A DNA stretch of 64,000 nucleotides, taken from NCBI RefSeq assembly GCF_000009265.1, contig NC_008380.1, positions 2,795,501 to 2,859,500 of the forward strand, in the 5' to 3' direction. Positions 46,186 through 57,954 of the stretch are shown in pieces; position 1 is the first letter of the stretch; every line of letters begins with the position of its first letter. Both the position numbers and the translations under genes were made by a program. The notes under the pieces were generated by a model, which saw only the letters and a program-made list of their open reading frames with translations, was not told the origin of the DNA and did not search any database. Origin of the DNA: Rhizobium johnstonii 3841. Its GTDB lineage: Bacteria; Pseudomonadota; Alphaproteobacteria; Rhizobiales; Rhizobiaceae.

Positions 46186-47247
46186 GTGTCTGATACCATT
46201 GACGATCTGCGTATCGTCGAAATTACCCCCCTGACCAAGCCTGCCGATATCATCGCGGAAATTCCCCGCAATGCTGATGTCAGTAAGACCGTGACCAGCA
46301 ATCGCGATGCGATCCACCAAATTCTTCGGGGCGAAGACGATCGCCTGATCGTCGTCATCGGCCCCTGCTCGATCCATGATCCCGTTGCCGCCAGGGACTA
46401 TGCCGCTCGGCTCACGGAACAGCGGCAGCGCTTCGCCGGCGATCTCGAGATCGTCATGCGCGTCTATTTCGAAAAGCCCCGCACCACCGTCGGCTGGAAG
46501 GGTCTGATGAACGACCCGCATCTCGACGGCAGCTACCGCATTGAGGAAGGCTTGCGCATCGCCAGGCGTCTGCTGCTCGACATCAATGCGATGGGCCTTC
46601 CCGCCGGCGTCGAATTCCTCGACACGATCACGCCGCAGTACATCGCCGACCTCGTCAGTTGGGGCGCGATCGGCGCGCGCACGACCGAAAGCCAGATCCA
46701 TCGCCAGCTCGCCTCCGGCCTCTCCTGCCCGATCGGCTTCAAGAACGGCACCGACGGCGGCGTCCGCGTTGCGCTGGATGCCATCCTCGCCGCCTCGCAG
46801 CCGCATCACTTCCCGGCGGTAACGAAGGACGGCCAAGCGGCCATCGCCTCGACGACAGGCAATGAGGATTGCCACATCATCCTGCGCGGTGGCAAGCGGC
46901 CGAGCTATGAAGCTGCCGACGTCGAAGCGGTGACCGGCGAAGCCGTCAAGCTTGGCGTCGCCCCGCGCATCCTCATCGATGCCAGCCACGCCAACAGCGG
47001 CAAGGACCCGATGAACCAGCCGCTCGTCGTCAAATCCGTCGCCGCACAGATTGCCGCCGGAAACAGCGACATCAAGGGCATGATGATCGAAAGCAACCTC
47101 GTCGCCGGCCGCCAGGATCTCGTTCCCGGCAAACCGCTGGTCTACGGCCAGTCCATCACCGACGGTTGCATCGACTGGGAGATGTCGGTCGCAGTGCTGG
47201 AAGACCTGGCAAAATCCGCCCGCGAGCGCCGCCGGACCCGCGCTTAA
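46186..47247 (+). CDS. aroG: DAHP synthase, class I (AroG/F/H type)
   Basis: 353 residues from GTG 46186 with CAGGAGCC upstream. Class I signature: LIVVIGPCSIHDP, YFEKPRTTVGWKGLMNDPHLDGS, and DASHANSGKDP, with Cys, His and Glu metal ligands visible. It joins phosphoenolpyruvate and erythrose 4-phosphate in the first step of aromatic amino acid synthesis. Control by the upstream aromatic attenuator is inferred. The stop overlaps that of the convergent TolB-like gene by four bases (TTAA). Confidence 0.95.
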   Translation: MSDTIDDLRIVEITPLTKPADIIAEIPRNADVSKTVTSNRDAIHQILRGEDDRLIVVIGPCSIHDPVAARDYAARLTEQRQRFAGDLEIVMRVYFEKPRTTVGWKGLMNDPHLDGSYRIEEGLRIARRLLLDINAMGLPAGVEFLDTITPQYIADLVSWGAIGARTTESQIHRQLASGLSCPIGFKNGTDGGVRVALDAILAASQPHHFPAVTKDGQAAIASTTGNEDCHIILRGGKRPSYEAADVEAVTGEAVKLGVAPRILIDASHANSGKDPMNQPLVVKSVAAQIAAGNSDIKGMMIESNLVAGRQDLVPGKPLVYGQSITDGCIDWEMSVAVLEDLAKSARERRRTRA

Positions 47248-48071
47248 GCCGCCGGGAAATAGCGGACATAGGCGAACTCTTCGCCGTCAGGAGACCAGCA
47301 GGGCACGTTGATCGTGCCCTGCCCCCCGAAGAGCTCGAACAGCGTCTTCAGATTGCCGCCGTCCATATCCATCAGCCGCAGCCGCACGTCGAGGTCGCGC
47401 GGATGGTCGAACACCGATGGGTCGTAGGATAGGAGCAGCACCATGTCGTTGTTGGGCGACGGATGGGCGAACCAGTTGCCCTGATTGTCCGAGGTCACTT
47501 GTTCGAGCCCGGTGCCATCGGGATGGATGCGCCAGATCTGCATCAGCCCGGTGCGGCTGGAATTGAAATAGATCCATTGGCCGTCGGCGGAATAGTCCGG
47601 TCCGTCATTGCGGCCCTCGCCATGCGTCAGCCGCGTCTCGGCTCCGCCGTCGACGGAGATGGTGTAGATATCGAAGAGGTCGTCGCGGATGCCGCAATAG
47701 GCGAGCTGGCGCCCGTCCGGCGACCAGCCATGCCAGTAGGATGGCAGGTTCTCGGTGATGAGCCGCGGCGTGCCGCCTTCGATCGGCAGGGTATAGATCG
47801 CCGACTTGCCGAATTCGGTCTTGTCGGAGATGACAATCTTCGTCCCATCAGGCGAAATGCCGTGATCATTGTTACAGTTGACGGCAAAGCCGGTATCAAC
47901 CTTGACCACCTCGCCGCCATCGAGCGGCAGGCGATAGAGCAGCCCGTCGCCGTTCAAGAGCAAGTAGGAACCATCAGGCGAGAAATTCGGCGCCTCCACC
48001 AGCCTGTCCGTCTGCCAGACCTCACGGGCCCTGCCCGTCCTGACATTGTAGATCTCAACCGAGCTGCGCAT
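47244..48071 (-). CDS. TolB-like beta-propeller protein (PD40/WD40-like)
   Basis: 275 residues made of repeated propeller blades with the PD40 motif (APNFSPDGSYLLLNG, HGISPDGTKIVIS, HGWSPDGRQLAYCG, PDYSADGQWIYFNSSRTG, PCWSPDGEEFAYVRY). There is no signal peptide, so unlike TolB it is probably cytoplasmic. Such short proteins are common in rhizobia and often annotated as biopolymer transport TolB-like; the role is unknown. It is 62 bases from the end of nadE on the same strand and may be co-transcribed. Confidence 0.8.
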   Translation of the reverse strand: MRSSVEIYNVRTGRAREVWQTDRLVEAPNFSPDGSYLLLNGDGLLYRLPLDGGEVVKVDTGFAVNCNNDHGISPDGTKIVISDKTEFGKSAIYTLPIEGGTPRLITENLPSYWHGWSPDGRQLAYCGIRDDLFDIYTISVDGGAETRLTHGEGRNDGPDYSADGQWIYFNSSRTGLMQIWRIHPDGTGLEQVTSDNQGNWFAHPSPNNDMVLLLSYDPSVFDHPRDLDVRLRLMDMDGGNLKTLFELFGGQGTINVPCWSPDGEEFAYVRYFPAA

Positions 48072-48133
48072 GTTTCCTCCCGAAAAGCTTGATGCCGTCA
48101 GCGATCTCGATTGCGACAGCGATCTCGATTACG

Positions 48134-49813
48134 TCAGCGATCCCGGAACCGGTTGGTGATGGGATAGCGCCGGTCGCGGCCGAAATTCTTCTTGGTGATC
48201 TTCACGCCCGGCGCCGATTGCCGGCGCTTGTATTCGGCGAGATAGAGCAGATGCTCGACCCGGTGGACGGTCGCGACATCATGGCCGCGCGCGACGATCT
48301 CCTCGACTGCCATCTCCTTCTCGACAAGGCATTCGAGGATATCGTCGAGCACGGGATAGGGCGGCAGCGAATCCTGGTCCTTCTGGTCGGGACGCAGCTC
48401 GGCCGAAGGCGCCTTGTCGATGATATTCTGCGGGATCACCTCGCCCGACGGCCCCAGCGCACCCGGCGGCACGTTTTCGTTGCGCCAGCGCGAAAGAGCA
48501 TAGACCTGCATCTTGTAGAGGTCCTTGATCGGATTGAAGCCGCCGTTCATGTCGCCGTAGAGCGTGGCGTAGCCGACTGACATTTCCGACTTGTTGCCCG
48601 TCGTCACCACCATCGAGCCGAACTTGTTGGAGATCGCCATCAGAATGACGCCGCGCGCCCGGCTCTGCAGGTTCTCTTCGGTGATGCCACTATCCGTGCC
48701 TTCGAAAAGGCTGGCGAGCGCGCTGCTGAAACCCGTCACCGGCTGTTCGATCGGCACGATATCGTAACGGCAGCCGAGCGCCCTCGCGCAATCGGCCGCA
48801 TCCTTCAGCGAATCCTCGGAGGTATAGCGGTAGGGCAGCATGACGGTGCGCACCCGCTCCTCGCCGAGTGCATCGACGGCGATTGCCGCACAGATCGCCG
48901 AGTCGATGCCGCCGGAAAGGCCGAGCACCACGGTTTTGAAGCCGTTCTTGTTGACGTAGTCGCGGAAGCCGAGCAGGCAGGCGCGGTAATCGGCCTCCTC
49001 GCTTTCAGGGATATGCGCCATCGGCCCTTCGGCGCAGTGCCAGCCGCTGTCGCCGCGCTTCCATGTCGTCACCGCAAGCGCGGTTTCGAACTGGCTCATC
49101 TGGAAGGCAAGCGACTTGTCGGCATTAAAGGCGAAGCTCGCCCCGTCGAAGACGAGTTCGTCCTGGCCGCCGAGCTGGGCGGCATAGATCAGCGGCAGGC
49201 CGGTTTCGATCACCTGCCTCAACACCACCTGATGGCGGATATCGACCTTGCCGCGATAATAGGGCGAACCGTTTGGTGACAGCAGGATCTCGGCCCCGCT
49301 TTCGGCCAGCGTCTCGCAGACGCCAAGATCGCCCCAGATATCCTCGCAGATCGGAATGCCGATACGCACGCCGCGGAAATTCACGGGCCCCGGCATGGCG
49401 CCCTGGTCGAAGACGCGCTTCTCATCGAATTCGCCGTAATTCGGCAGGTCGATCTTGTCGCGCACTGCGATCACCTTGCCGCCATCGAGCACGGCGACCG
49501 AATTATAGCGCCCGGTGTCGTCCTGCCGGGGAAAGCCGATGATGACCCCCGGCCCGCCATCGGCGGTCTCGGCGGCCAGGCTCTCCACCGCTTTCCAGCA
49601 GGCGCGGATGAAGGCGGGCTTCAGCACTAGGTCCTCCGGCGGATAGCCGGAGATGAAAAGCTCGGTCAGAACGAGCAGATGCGCGCCCTCCCGGGCAGCA
49701 TCGGCACGCGCCTCGCGCGCCTTGGCAAGATTGCCGGCAACATCGCCGACCGTCGGGTTGAGCTGGCCGATGGCGATGCGGAAGATATCAGAAAGGGCGT
49801 TTTCCTGTGTCAT
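48134..49813 (-). CDS. nadE: Glutamine-dependent NAD+ synthetase
   Basis: 559 residues. The N-terminal nitrilase-type glutaminase (about 10-260) has catalytic Glu in TELFISGYPPEDL, Lys in VRDKIDLPNYGEFDEKR and Cys in GIPICEDIWGD. The synthetase domain carries the PP-loop LGLSGGIDSAICAAIAVDALG and KSEMSVGYATLYGDMNGGFNPIKDLYK. It makes NAD from deamido-NAD, ATP and glutamine. Length and motifs are complete. Nearby direct repeats of CAGCGATCTCGATT lie just downstream (about 48099-48133). Confidence 0.95.
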   Translation of the reverse strand: MTQENALSDIFRIAIGQLNPTVGDVAGNLAKAREARADAAREGAHLLVLTELFISGYPPEDLVLKPAFIRACWKAVESLAAETADGGPGVIIGFPRQDDTGRYNSVAVLDGGKVIAVRDKIDLPNYGEFDEKRVFDQGAMPGPVNFRGVRIGIPICEDIWGDLGVCETLAESGAEILLSPNGSPYYRGKVDIRHQVVLRQVIETGLPLIYAAQLGGQDELVFDGASFAFNADKSLAFQMSQFETALAVTTWKRGDSGWHCAEGPMAHIPESEEADYRACLLGFRDYVNKNGFKTVVLGLSGGIDSAICAAIAVDALGEERVRTVMLPYRYTSEDSLKDAADCARALGCRYDIVPIEQPVTGFSSALASLFEGTDSGITEENLQSRARGVILMAISNKFGSMVVTTGNKSEMSVGYATLYGDMNGGFNPIKDLYKMQVYALSRWRNENVPPGALGPSGEVIPQNIIDKAPSAELRPDQKDQDSLPPYPVLDDILECLVEKEMAVEEIVARGHDVATVHRVEHLLYLAEYKRRQSAPGVKITKKNFGRDRRYPITNRFRDR

Positions 49814-50006
49814 GTCATTTATTTAGCCTGCACCTTTCGCGACCGCAACACGTTCGCACCGAAAGCGGCGTCTGGCAGTGACGAAATTTTTATGAACGAA
49901 TCGCGCATAGTGTCCCGCGGCGCCGATACGCATTGCAATTTACCTCTGGACCAGAATACTGGCGCCGAAAGCGACCGCATCGATAAACGGGTATCGGAAA
50001 CAGGCC

Positions 50007-50537
50007 ATGTCTAATTTTTCGGACTTCGTGCACCATCATTTCGACAAAGCGGCCAACGAGCTCGGCGACGTCGAAAAGCGCGTGCTGGCGAAAGCGCGCG
50101 AGCGCAAGGTCATCTCGACCGACGTCAACGCCGCCTTCTCCGCCGACGCCTCCTTCGGCGAGCGCATCGCCGACAGCATCGCCCGCATCGGCGGCTCCTG
50201 GTCCTTCATCATCGCCTTCTTCGCTTTCCTCGTCGCCTGGACTGTCATCAACACCGTCATTCTAATGAGCGGCGCCTTCGACCCCTATCCCTTCGTCTTC
50301 CTGAACCTGATCCTGTCGATGCTCGCCGCCATCCAGGCGCCGATCATCATGATGTCGCAGAACCGCCAGGCCGAGCGCGACCGCTTCGAGGCCGCCAAGG
50401 ATTACGAGGTCAATCTCAAGGCCGAACTGGAAGTGCTCTCCCTGCACCAGAAGATCGACATGCGCGTGCTGACCGAGCTGACGGCGCTGCGCGAGGACGT
50501 GGCCCGCCTCACAGCCGCGCTTTCGGCCAAAGGCTAA
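50007..50537 (+). CDS. DUF1003 membrane protein
   Basis: 176 residues. The core ADSIARIGGSWSFIIAFFAFLVAWTVINTVIL and FDPYPFVFLNLILSMLAAIQAPIIMMSQNRQAERDR is the DUF1003 pattern with two transmembrane helices, followed by a coiled-coil tail with EVLSLHQKIDMRVLTEL. Function is unknown. The stop overlaps by four bases with the stop of the convergent GFA gene. Nadir of annotation: no operon partner on this strand. Confidence 0.88.
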   Translation: MSNFSDFVHHHFDKAANELGDVEKRVLAKARERKVISTDVNAAFSADASFGERIADSIARIGGSWSFIIAFFAFLVAWTVINTVILMSGAFDPYPFVFLNLILSMLAAIQAPIIMMSQNRQAERDRFEAAKDYEVNLKAELEVLSLHQKIDMRVLTELTALREDVARLTAALSAKG

Positions 50538-50935
50538 ACCGGATTCACCGCATATTGCGGCAGGCCGTCCGTTATCTCGTAGAAATCGCCCTTGTCGGCG
50601 CAATAGATATGATGGCCGAAGGCAAGGCTACTCGGCGTGTCGAAGGCGCCCGCCATGACGGAACTCTCCGCCGATCCGTCCGCCTGCCAGAACAGCGCGG
50701 AGCCGCAATTCGAGCAGAAGCCGCGCTGCGCCTCCTCGCTCGACCTGTACCAGCGGACCACTTCCGCGCCTTCTACCGAAAGAGCCGCGCGCGCCACGTT
50801 GACCGCGGCGTAATAAAGCCCCGTCTGCCGGCGGCACTGCGAGCAATGGCAGCCGACGACAGGTCCTGGCTTCGCCGTCGTTGAAAATCGCACGGCGCCG
50901 CAAAGGCAGCCACCTGTATGCCGTTCGGTCATCAT
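50534..50935 (-). CDS. GFA-family zinc protein
   Basis: 133 residues from ATG 50935 (or 50932). Paired cysteines GGCLCGAVRF, GCHCSQCRRQTG and GFCSNCGSALFW give the two zinc sites of the glutathione-dependent formaldehyde-activating (GFA/CENP-V) fold. Most such proteins have unknown substrates and should not be assumed to act on formaldehyde. An in-frame extension to 51028 is unlikely. Confidence 0.88.
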   Translation of the reverse strand: MMTERHTGGCLCGAVRFSTTAKPGPVVGCHCSQCRRQTGLYYAAVNVARAALSVEGAEVVRWYRSSEEAQRGFCSNCGSALFWQADGSAESSVMAGAFDTPSSLAFGHHIYCADKGDFYEITDGLPQYAVNPV

Positions 50936-51229
50936 CGCTCTCCCGTTTATGACGGGACGTTGCCGCCGATCGCCCTTGGCGTCAAATCCATTCCGTTCAA
51001 CGAAATTATCAGAAATCTTGAAAATCACCGGCCTTATCCATGCTTGGTCGGCTCAAGCACCTGTTGCTCGACGACAACAGCCACCAACCTCATCTCATCC
51101 CGGCATTGAATCGCCTGCTGTTGTCGGCAATACTTAAGGTCCAATTCATTCAACCCCCCCGGGAGACTGACATGAGAGCGACCCTGTCCAAACAGAAAGG
51201 AAACATCCCCCACAAGGACATTCAGCTTC

Positions 51230-53068
<1,839 letters not shown>

Positions 53069-53097
53069 GAGTCTGGTGCGCGCGCACGGCAACAAGA

Positions 53098-53118
53098 AGC
53101 CCGGCGGTTCGCCGGGCT
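53098..53118. terminator. Hairpin after the ABC exporter
   Basis: AGCCCGGCG and CGCCGGGCT form a perfect 9-bp stem with a GTT loop. There is no T run on the plus strand, so termination is uncertain. Confidence 0.5.
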
Positions 53119-53190
53119 GCTAACAAGTCGGCCAACTCCTCTTTCGTCATGCTCGGGCTTGTCCCGAGCATCTGCAGCCGGTGCAGCAGA
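53116..53190. repeat. Dispersed GCTCGGGCTTGTCCCGAGC repeat, copy 2
   Basis: Matches 29961-30036, including the GGCTGCT-ACAAGTCGGCCAAC start, hairpin at 53149-53171 and TCTGCAGCCGG. A further inverted pair CCTCGGC/GCCGAGG follows to about 53213. Confidence 0.8.
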
Positions 53191-53243
53191 TCCTCGGCAC
53201 AAGGCCGAGGATGACGTCGAGCAAAGAGCGAAGCCTGTCAACA

Positions 53244-53268
53244 AAAAGCCCGGGCGAACCGGGCTTTT
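53244..53268. terminator. Bidirectional terminator below the class II DAHP synthase gene
   Basis: AAAAGCCCGG and CCGGGCTTTT around a GCGAA loop. It works on both strands because A and T runs flank the stem. It separates the exporter and the DAHP synthase. Confidence 0.85.
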
Positions 53269-53290
53269 CATCATCCGTTTCGGCCCGGTC

Positions 53291-54664
53291 TCAGCCGTTG
53301 GCGACCATCCGCTTTTCGTCGCGGCCGCCCTTCATGCGCTCGGCAAGCAGGAAGGCGAGTTCGAGCGCCTGGTCGGCGTTGAGGCGCGGATCGCAATGAG
53401 TGTGGTAGCGGTCCTGCAGGTCTTCCGCGGAGACCGCGCGGGCGCCGCCGGTGCACTCGGTCACGTCCTTGCCGGTCATCTCGATATGAATGCCGCCGGG
53501 ATGCGAGCCTTCGGCGCGGTGGATCTGGAAGAAGCTTTCGACTTCCGACAGGATCCGCTCGAAGGGACGGGTCTTGTAGTTGTTGAGCGTGATCGTGTTG
53601 CCGTGCATCGGATCGCAGGACCAGACGACCTTGCGGCCCTCGCGCTCGACGGCGCGAATGAGCTTCGGCAGGCTGTCGGCGACCTTCTCATGGCCGAAGC
53701 GGCAGATCAGCGTCAGGCGCCCGGCCTCGTTGGCAGGATTCAGGATGTCGATCAGTTGCAGCAGGTCGTCGGCCTGCAGCGACGGGCCGCATTTCAGGCC
53801 GATCGGGTTCTTGATGCCGCGACAATATTCGACATGCGCATGGTCGGCCTGACGTGTACGGTCGCCGATCCAGATCATGTGGCCCGACGTTGCATACCAA
53901 TCGCCCGACGTGGAATCGACGCGGGTCAGCGCCTCCTCATAACCGAGCAGCAGCGCCTCATGGCTGGTGAAGAAATCGGTCTCGCGCAGCGCCGGCTGGT
54001 TTTCCGAGGTGATGCCGATCGCCTTCATGAAATCCATGGTCTCGCTGATGCGGTCGGCGAGCTTGCGGTAGCGCTCGCCCTGCGGGCTGTCCTTGACGAA
54101 GCCGAGCATCCACTGATGTACGTTTTCGAGATTGGCGTAGCCGCCCATCGCGAAGGCGCGCAGAAGGTTCAGCGTCGCAGCCGACTGGCGATAGGCCATG
54201 GCCTGGCGTTCCGGGTTCGGAATGCGCGACTCCTCTGTGAACTCGATGCCGTTGATGATGTCGCCGCGATAGGCCGGCAGCGTCACGTCGCCCTGCTTCT
54301 CGACATTCGACGAACGCGGCTTGGCGAACTGGCCGGCGATGCGGCCGACCTTGACGACCGGCAGCTGCGCACCGAAGGTCAGCACCACGGCCATCTGCAG
54401 GAAGGCGCGGAAGAAGTCGCGGATATTGTCGGCGCCGTGTTCGGCGAAGCTCTCGGCGCAGTCGCCGCCCTGCAGCAGGAAACCGTTGCCTTCGGCGACA
54501 TTGGCGAGATGCTTCTTCAGGCGGCGCGCTTCACCTGCAAAGACAAGCGGCGGATAGCTGGCGAGCGTGGCTTCCGTTGCCGCCAAAGCGGCTGCGTCGG
54601 GATATTCGGGAACCTGCAGGATCGGTTTTTGCCGCCAGCTGCTCGGGGTCCAATTGTCTGCCAT
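53291..54664 (-). CDS. DAHP synthase, class II (plant-like)
   Basis: 457 residues from ATG 54664; a GTG three codons earlier (54673) is also possible. Class II signature: [67 protein letters not shown], and [12 protein letters not shown], with Cys, His and Glu metal ligands. It catalyses the same reaction as the class I enzyme at 46186 but is unrelated in sequence. Having both classes lets the cell regulate the aromatic pathway in two ways. No attenuator is visible upstream. Confidence 0.95.
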   Translation of the reverse strand: MADNWTPSSWRQKPILQVPEYPDAAALAATEATLASYPPLVFAGEARRLKKHLANVAEGNGFLLQGGDCAESFAEHGADNIRDFFRAFLQMAVVLTFGAQLPVVKVGRIAGQFAKPRSSNVEKQGDVTLPAYRGDIINGIEFTEESRIPNPERQAMAYRQSAATLNLLRAFAMGGYANLENVHQWMLGFVKDSPQGERYRKLADRISETMDFMKAIGITSENQPALRETDFFTSHEALLLGYEEALTRVDSTSGDWYATSGHMIWIGDRTRQADHAHVEYCRGIKNPIGLKCGPSLQADDLLQLIDILNPANEAGRLTLICRFGHEKVADSLPKLIRAVEREGRKVVWSCDPMHGNTITLNNYKTRPFERILSEVESFFQIHRAEGSHPGGIHIEMTGKDVTECTGGARAVSAEDLQDRYHTHCDPRLNADQALELAFLLAERMKGGRDEKRMVANG

Positions 54665-54884
54665 CTCACTCACCTGTTCTCACATCCATACCTCAGGATG
54701 CCCTCAATATGCGGCGGCTTATAGACCTTTAGGTCAGGCTTGCAAAGGCCATTCGCCGACTGCTTGTCGCCTCGCCGCCGCCGCCCGCCGCTCTCTAGTT
54801 AAACCAGCATATACCATGTCGATTTTCCCATATTTTAGACTTTCAATGTAGAACCGGAGAGAGTTTCAACTTCGGGGACACGGC

Positions 54885-56168
54885 ATGGCAATCCTTCCGC
54901 CCGGTTTCATATCGGACCGCTCGGGCAATTTCGGCATCATGACGGCACTGCTGGTGGTGCCGCTCTTCGGTGCTGCCGGCATGGCGGTGGATTTCGCCCA
55001 CGCGCTCAGCTTGAGGACACAGCTTTACGCCGCTGCCGATGCCGCCGCCGTCGGTTCGATCGCGGAAAAATCCGGCGCGGTCGCAGCCGCCATGACCATG
55101 AGCGGCAACGGCACGATCTCGCTCGGCAAGGACGACGCCCGCAATATTTTCATGTCTCAAATGTCCGGGGAGCTGACCGACGTTCATATCGATCTCGGCA
55201 TTAACGTCACCAAGACCGCCAACAAGCTGAATTCGCAGGTTTCCTTCAGCGCCACCGTGCCCACCACCTTCATGCGCATCCTGGGCCGGGACTCGATCAC
55301 GATCTCGGGTGCGGCGACTGCCGAATATCAAACCGCCGCCTTCATGGATTTCTACATCCTGCTCGACAACACGCCTTCCATGGGCGTCGGCGCAACCGCG
55401 AACGATGTTTCCAAGCTGCAGGCCAAAACAGGCTGCGCCTTCGCCTGCCATCAGATGGACCAGAGCACCAACAACTACACCATCGCCAAAGGCCTCGGCG
55501 TCGCAATGCGCATCGACGTGGTGCGCCAGGCAACCCAGGCACTGACCGATACGGCCAAGACCGAGCGCGTCAGCAGCGACCAGTTCCGTATGGGCGTCTA
55601 TACTTTCGGCACCAAAGCCGAGGACGCAAAGCTGACGACGATCTCCAGCCCCACATCCGACCTGACGAAGGTGAAGAATTACACCGACACAGTCGACCTG
55701 ATGACCATTCCCTACCAGAACTACAACCAGGATCAGCTCACGAGCTTCGATAGCGCCCTGACGCAGATGAATACCATCATCGATCCGGCCGGCGACGGCA
55801 CGTCGAATATCAGCCCCGAAAAGATCCTCTTCTTCGTTTCCGATGGCGTCGGCGACAGCTACAAGCCGTCGACATGCACCAAGAAGACGACCGGCGGCCG
55901 CTGTCAGGAACCGATCGACACCTCCTTCTGCAAGCCGCTGAAGGATCGCGGTGTCAAGATCGCCGTGCTCTACACAACCTACCTGCCACTGCCGAGCAAC
56001 GATTGGTACAACAAATGGATCAGCCCCTTCCAGAGCGAGATCCCGACGAAGATGCAGGCATGCGCTTCGCCCGGCTTCTATTTCGAAGTAACGCCGACCG
56101 AAGGTATCACCGATGCGATGAAGGCGCTTTTCCTCAAGGTTATCCGCTCGCCGCGCATCACCAGCTAG
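54885..56168 (+). CDS. TadE/TadG-like pilus assembly protein with VWA-type domain
   Basis: 427 residues. The N-terminus has the TadG/Flp-type segment (DRSGNFGIMTALLVVPLFGAAGMAVDFAHALSLRTQLYAAADAAAVGSI), a membrane helix with the Glp-like DAA tail. From about residue 155 a VWA-like fold begins with MDFYILLDNTPSMGVG, a variant of the DxSxS metal motif (D-N-T-P-S-M), then ILFFVSDGVGD. A Cys-rich insert (GCAFACHQM; CTKKTTGGRC) suggests disulfides outside the membrane. TadG helps Flp pilus assembly; here no other tad genes are near, so it is an orphan. Confidence 0.82.
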   Translation: MAILPPGFISDRSGNFGIMTALLVVPLFGAAGMAVDFAHALSLRTQLYAAADAAAVGSIAEKSGAVAAAMTMSGNGTISLGKDDARNIFMSQMSGELTDVHIDLGINVTKTANKLNSQVSFSATVPTTFMRILGRDSITISGAATAEYQTAAFMDFYILLDNTPSMGVGATANDVSKLQAKTGCAFACHQMDQSTNNYTIAKGLGVAMRIDVVRQATQALTDTAKTERVSSDQFRMGVYTFGTKAEDAKLTTISSPTSDLTKVKNYTDTVDLMTIPYQNYNQDQLTSFDSALTQMNTIIDPAGDGTSNISPEKILFFVSDGVGDSYKPSTCTKKTTGGRCQEPIDTSFCKPLKDRGVKIAVLYTTYLPLPSNDWYNKWISPFQSEIPTKMQACASPGFYFEVTPTEGITDAMKALFLKVIRSPRITS

Positions 56169-56269
56169 CGCATCGACCCGAAAACGGAATCGATTTTCGG
56201 AAAGCACAATGCGCGGTTCAAAAAGTTAGAGCGTCCTTTGTGCGTCCGAAAGGATTCACGGCGCTCTAA
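56167..56269. repeat. Dispersed intergenic repeat, RIME-like, copy 2
   Basis: Begins AGCGCATCGACCCGAAAA and ends TTAGAGCGTCCTTTGTGCG then CGGCGCTCTAA, with an extra CGATTTTCGG hairpin region missing from the copy at 9195-9266. It starts inside the stop codon of the TadG-like gene. Confidence 0.8.
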
Positions 56270-56319
56270 TTTGCAGCGGTTCCGGGTCAACGACATGCAG
56301 GGCAAAAGCACGTCGCGGC

Positions 56320-57705
56320 TCAAATCCGCTTGCCGTCGCGGATCCGATAGCTCGGCGCATACATGGTGACGAACTCTTCGGCGGCCGTCGGGTGCAGCGC
56401 CATCGTCCGGTCGAAATCGTCCTTGGTGCAGCCGGCCTTCAGAGTGATGCCGAGCAGCTGCGCCATCTCGCCGGCATCGTGGCCGAGGATATGGGCGCCG
56501 ACCACCTTGCGGCTCGCCGCATCGACGATCAGCTTCATGATCATCCGCTCGGCCCGCCCGGAAAGCGTGGCCTTCAGCGGCCGGAACTGGGCGCGGTAGA
56601 CCTCGAGTTCGGAATAACGCTTGCCCGCGTCCTCTTCCGAAAGGCCGACGGTACCGATCTCAGGCTGCGAGAAGACGGCGGTCGGGATCAGCTCGTAGTC
56701 CGGCCGGGTCGGATTGTTCTTGTACTCGGTCTCGATGAAGCACATCGCCTCGTGGATCGCCACCGGTGTCAGCTGTACCCGGTTGGTGACATCGCCGAGC
56801 GCATAGATGTTTTCGACATTGGTGCGGGAATATTCATCGACGATAACGGCGCCGCGCTCGTCGACCGCGACACCGGCCGCCTCGAGGCCGAGGCCTTCGG
56901 TGTTCGGATCGCGCCCGAGAGCCAGCATGACGACGCCGGCTTGCAGCGTGCCGTTGTTCAGCGTCTCCAGAACGAGCCCGTCCTCACCCTTCGAAACCTT
57001 CTGCAGCGTGTCATGGCAGAGGATGCGGATGCCCTTGGCGACCATCGCCTCGTGCAGCCCGCGCCTCAGGTCCTCGTCGAAGCGCGACAGGATCTCGGCG
57101 CCGCGATAAATCAGCGTCGTCTCGACTCCAAGGCCGTGGAAGATATTGGCGAACTCGACGGCGATATAGCCGCCGCCTGATATCACCATCGATTTCGGCA
57201 GCTCCTCGAGATGAAAGGCCTCGTTGGAGGAGATGCAGAGCTCGTGACCCGGAAGGGCTGCATGCGGGTTCGGCCGTCCGCCGGTGGCGATGACGATGGT
57301 CTTTGCCGTCACCGTCCGTCCGGTCTTCAGCAGCCGGACAGTATGGGCATCGACGAGTTCCGCGCGCGTTTCCAGGATCTCGGCATTGGCGCCGGCGAGC
57401 CCCTTCTTGTAGAGGCCTTCCAGACGGGCGATTTCAACATCCTTGGCCGCCACCAGCTTCTTCCAGTCGAAGCTGCTTTCGCCGACCGTCCAGCCGAAAC
57501 CCGCCGCATCCTCGAAATGCTCATGGAACTGCGAAGCATACACGAAGAGCTTTTTCGGCACGCAGCCGCGGATGACGCAGGTGCCGCCGTAGCGATACTC
57601 CTCGGCGATCGCCACTTTCTTGCCGAGCGAGGCGGCGACACGGGCGCCGCGCACGCCTCCGGAACCGCCGCCGATGACGAAGAGGTCGTAGTCGTAGGAA
57701 GACAT
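56320..57705 (-). CDS. gor: Glutathione reductase
   Basis: 461 residues, normal length. FAD motif LFVIGGGSGGVRGARVAA, redox disulfide GGTCVIRGCVPKK, NADP-binding ISGGGYIAVEFANIFHGLG, FAD tail YALGDVTNRVQLTPVA, and dimer-interface His in MALHPTAAEEFV. It reduces oxidised glutathione with NADPH in the cytoplasm, important against oxidative stress and in nodules. Convergent to the TadG-like gene; the 22-bp tandem repeat lies upstream of its start. Confidence 0.96.
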   Translation of the reverse strand: MSSYDYDLFVIGGGSGGVRGARVAASLGKKVAIAEEYRYGGTCVIRGCVPKKLFVYASQFHEHFEDAAGFGWTVGESSFDWKKLVAAKDVEIARLEGLYKKGLAGANAEILETRAELVDAHTVRLLKTGRTVTAKTIVIATGGRPNPHAALPGHELCISSNEAFHLEELPKSMVISGGGYIAVEFANIFHGLGVETTLIYRGAEILSRFDEDLRRGLHEAMVAKGIRILCHDTLQKVSKGEDGLVLETLNNGTLQAGVVMLALGRDPNTEGLGLEAAGVAVDERGAVIVDEYSRTNVENIYALGDVTNRVQLTPVAIHEAMCFIETEYKNNPTRPDYELIPTAVFSQPEIGTVGLSEEDAGKRYSELEVYRAQFRPLKATLSGRAERMIMKLIVDAASRKVVGAHILGHDAGEMAQLLGITLKAGCTKDDFDRTMALHPTAAEEFVTMYAPSYRIRDGKRI

Positions 57706-57830
57706 GGGGAGCTCCGGAAGGGAATCGCAGGAAGGATGTTCCTGATATAGGGGCGATCGTCATGAAAACAAAAGCCCGCTCCTGCGTCATCCGGTTCCCA
57801 TCGCCGAATCTTCATTGTAAAGGGCTGATC

Positions 57831-57903
57831 CCAGTCACCGTTTACGGTTGACCCAGTCACCGTCTACGGTTGACCCGGTCACCGTCTTCGGTTGACCCGG
57901 TCG
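57831..57903. repeat. 22-bp tandem repeat, three copies and a partial fourth
   Basis: Units at 57831, 57853 and 57875, each CCC[A/G]GTCACCGT then [TT/CT/CT][A/T]CGGTTGA. Each unit has an ACCGT-NN-ACGGT inverted pair, lost by one base in unit 3. It lies in the gap between gor and the small protein at 57955. Confidence 0.88.
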
Positions 57904-57954
57904 GCCGAGGCTGGCAGGCAATCCATGGGATGGAAAAGAATGGCGGAGCAAAAG

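Noticed and set aside
54665-54884. Possible leader peptide attenuator for the class II DAHP synthase
   Set aside because: A short frame exists on the minus strand but it has only scattered Tyr and Trp and no terminator hairpin with a T run.
57831-57903. CRISPR-like array
   Set aside because: Head-to-tail repeats without spacers.
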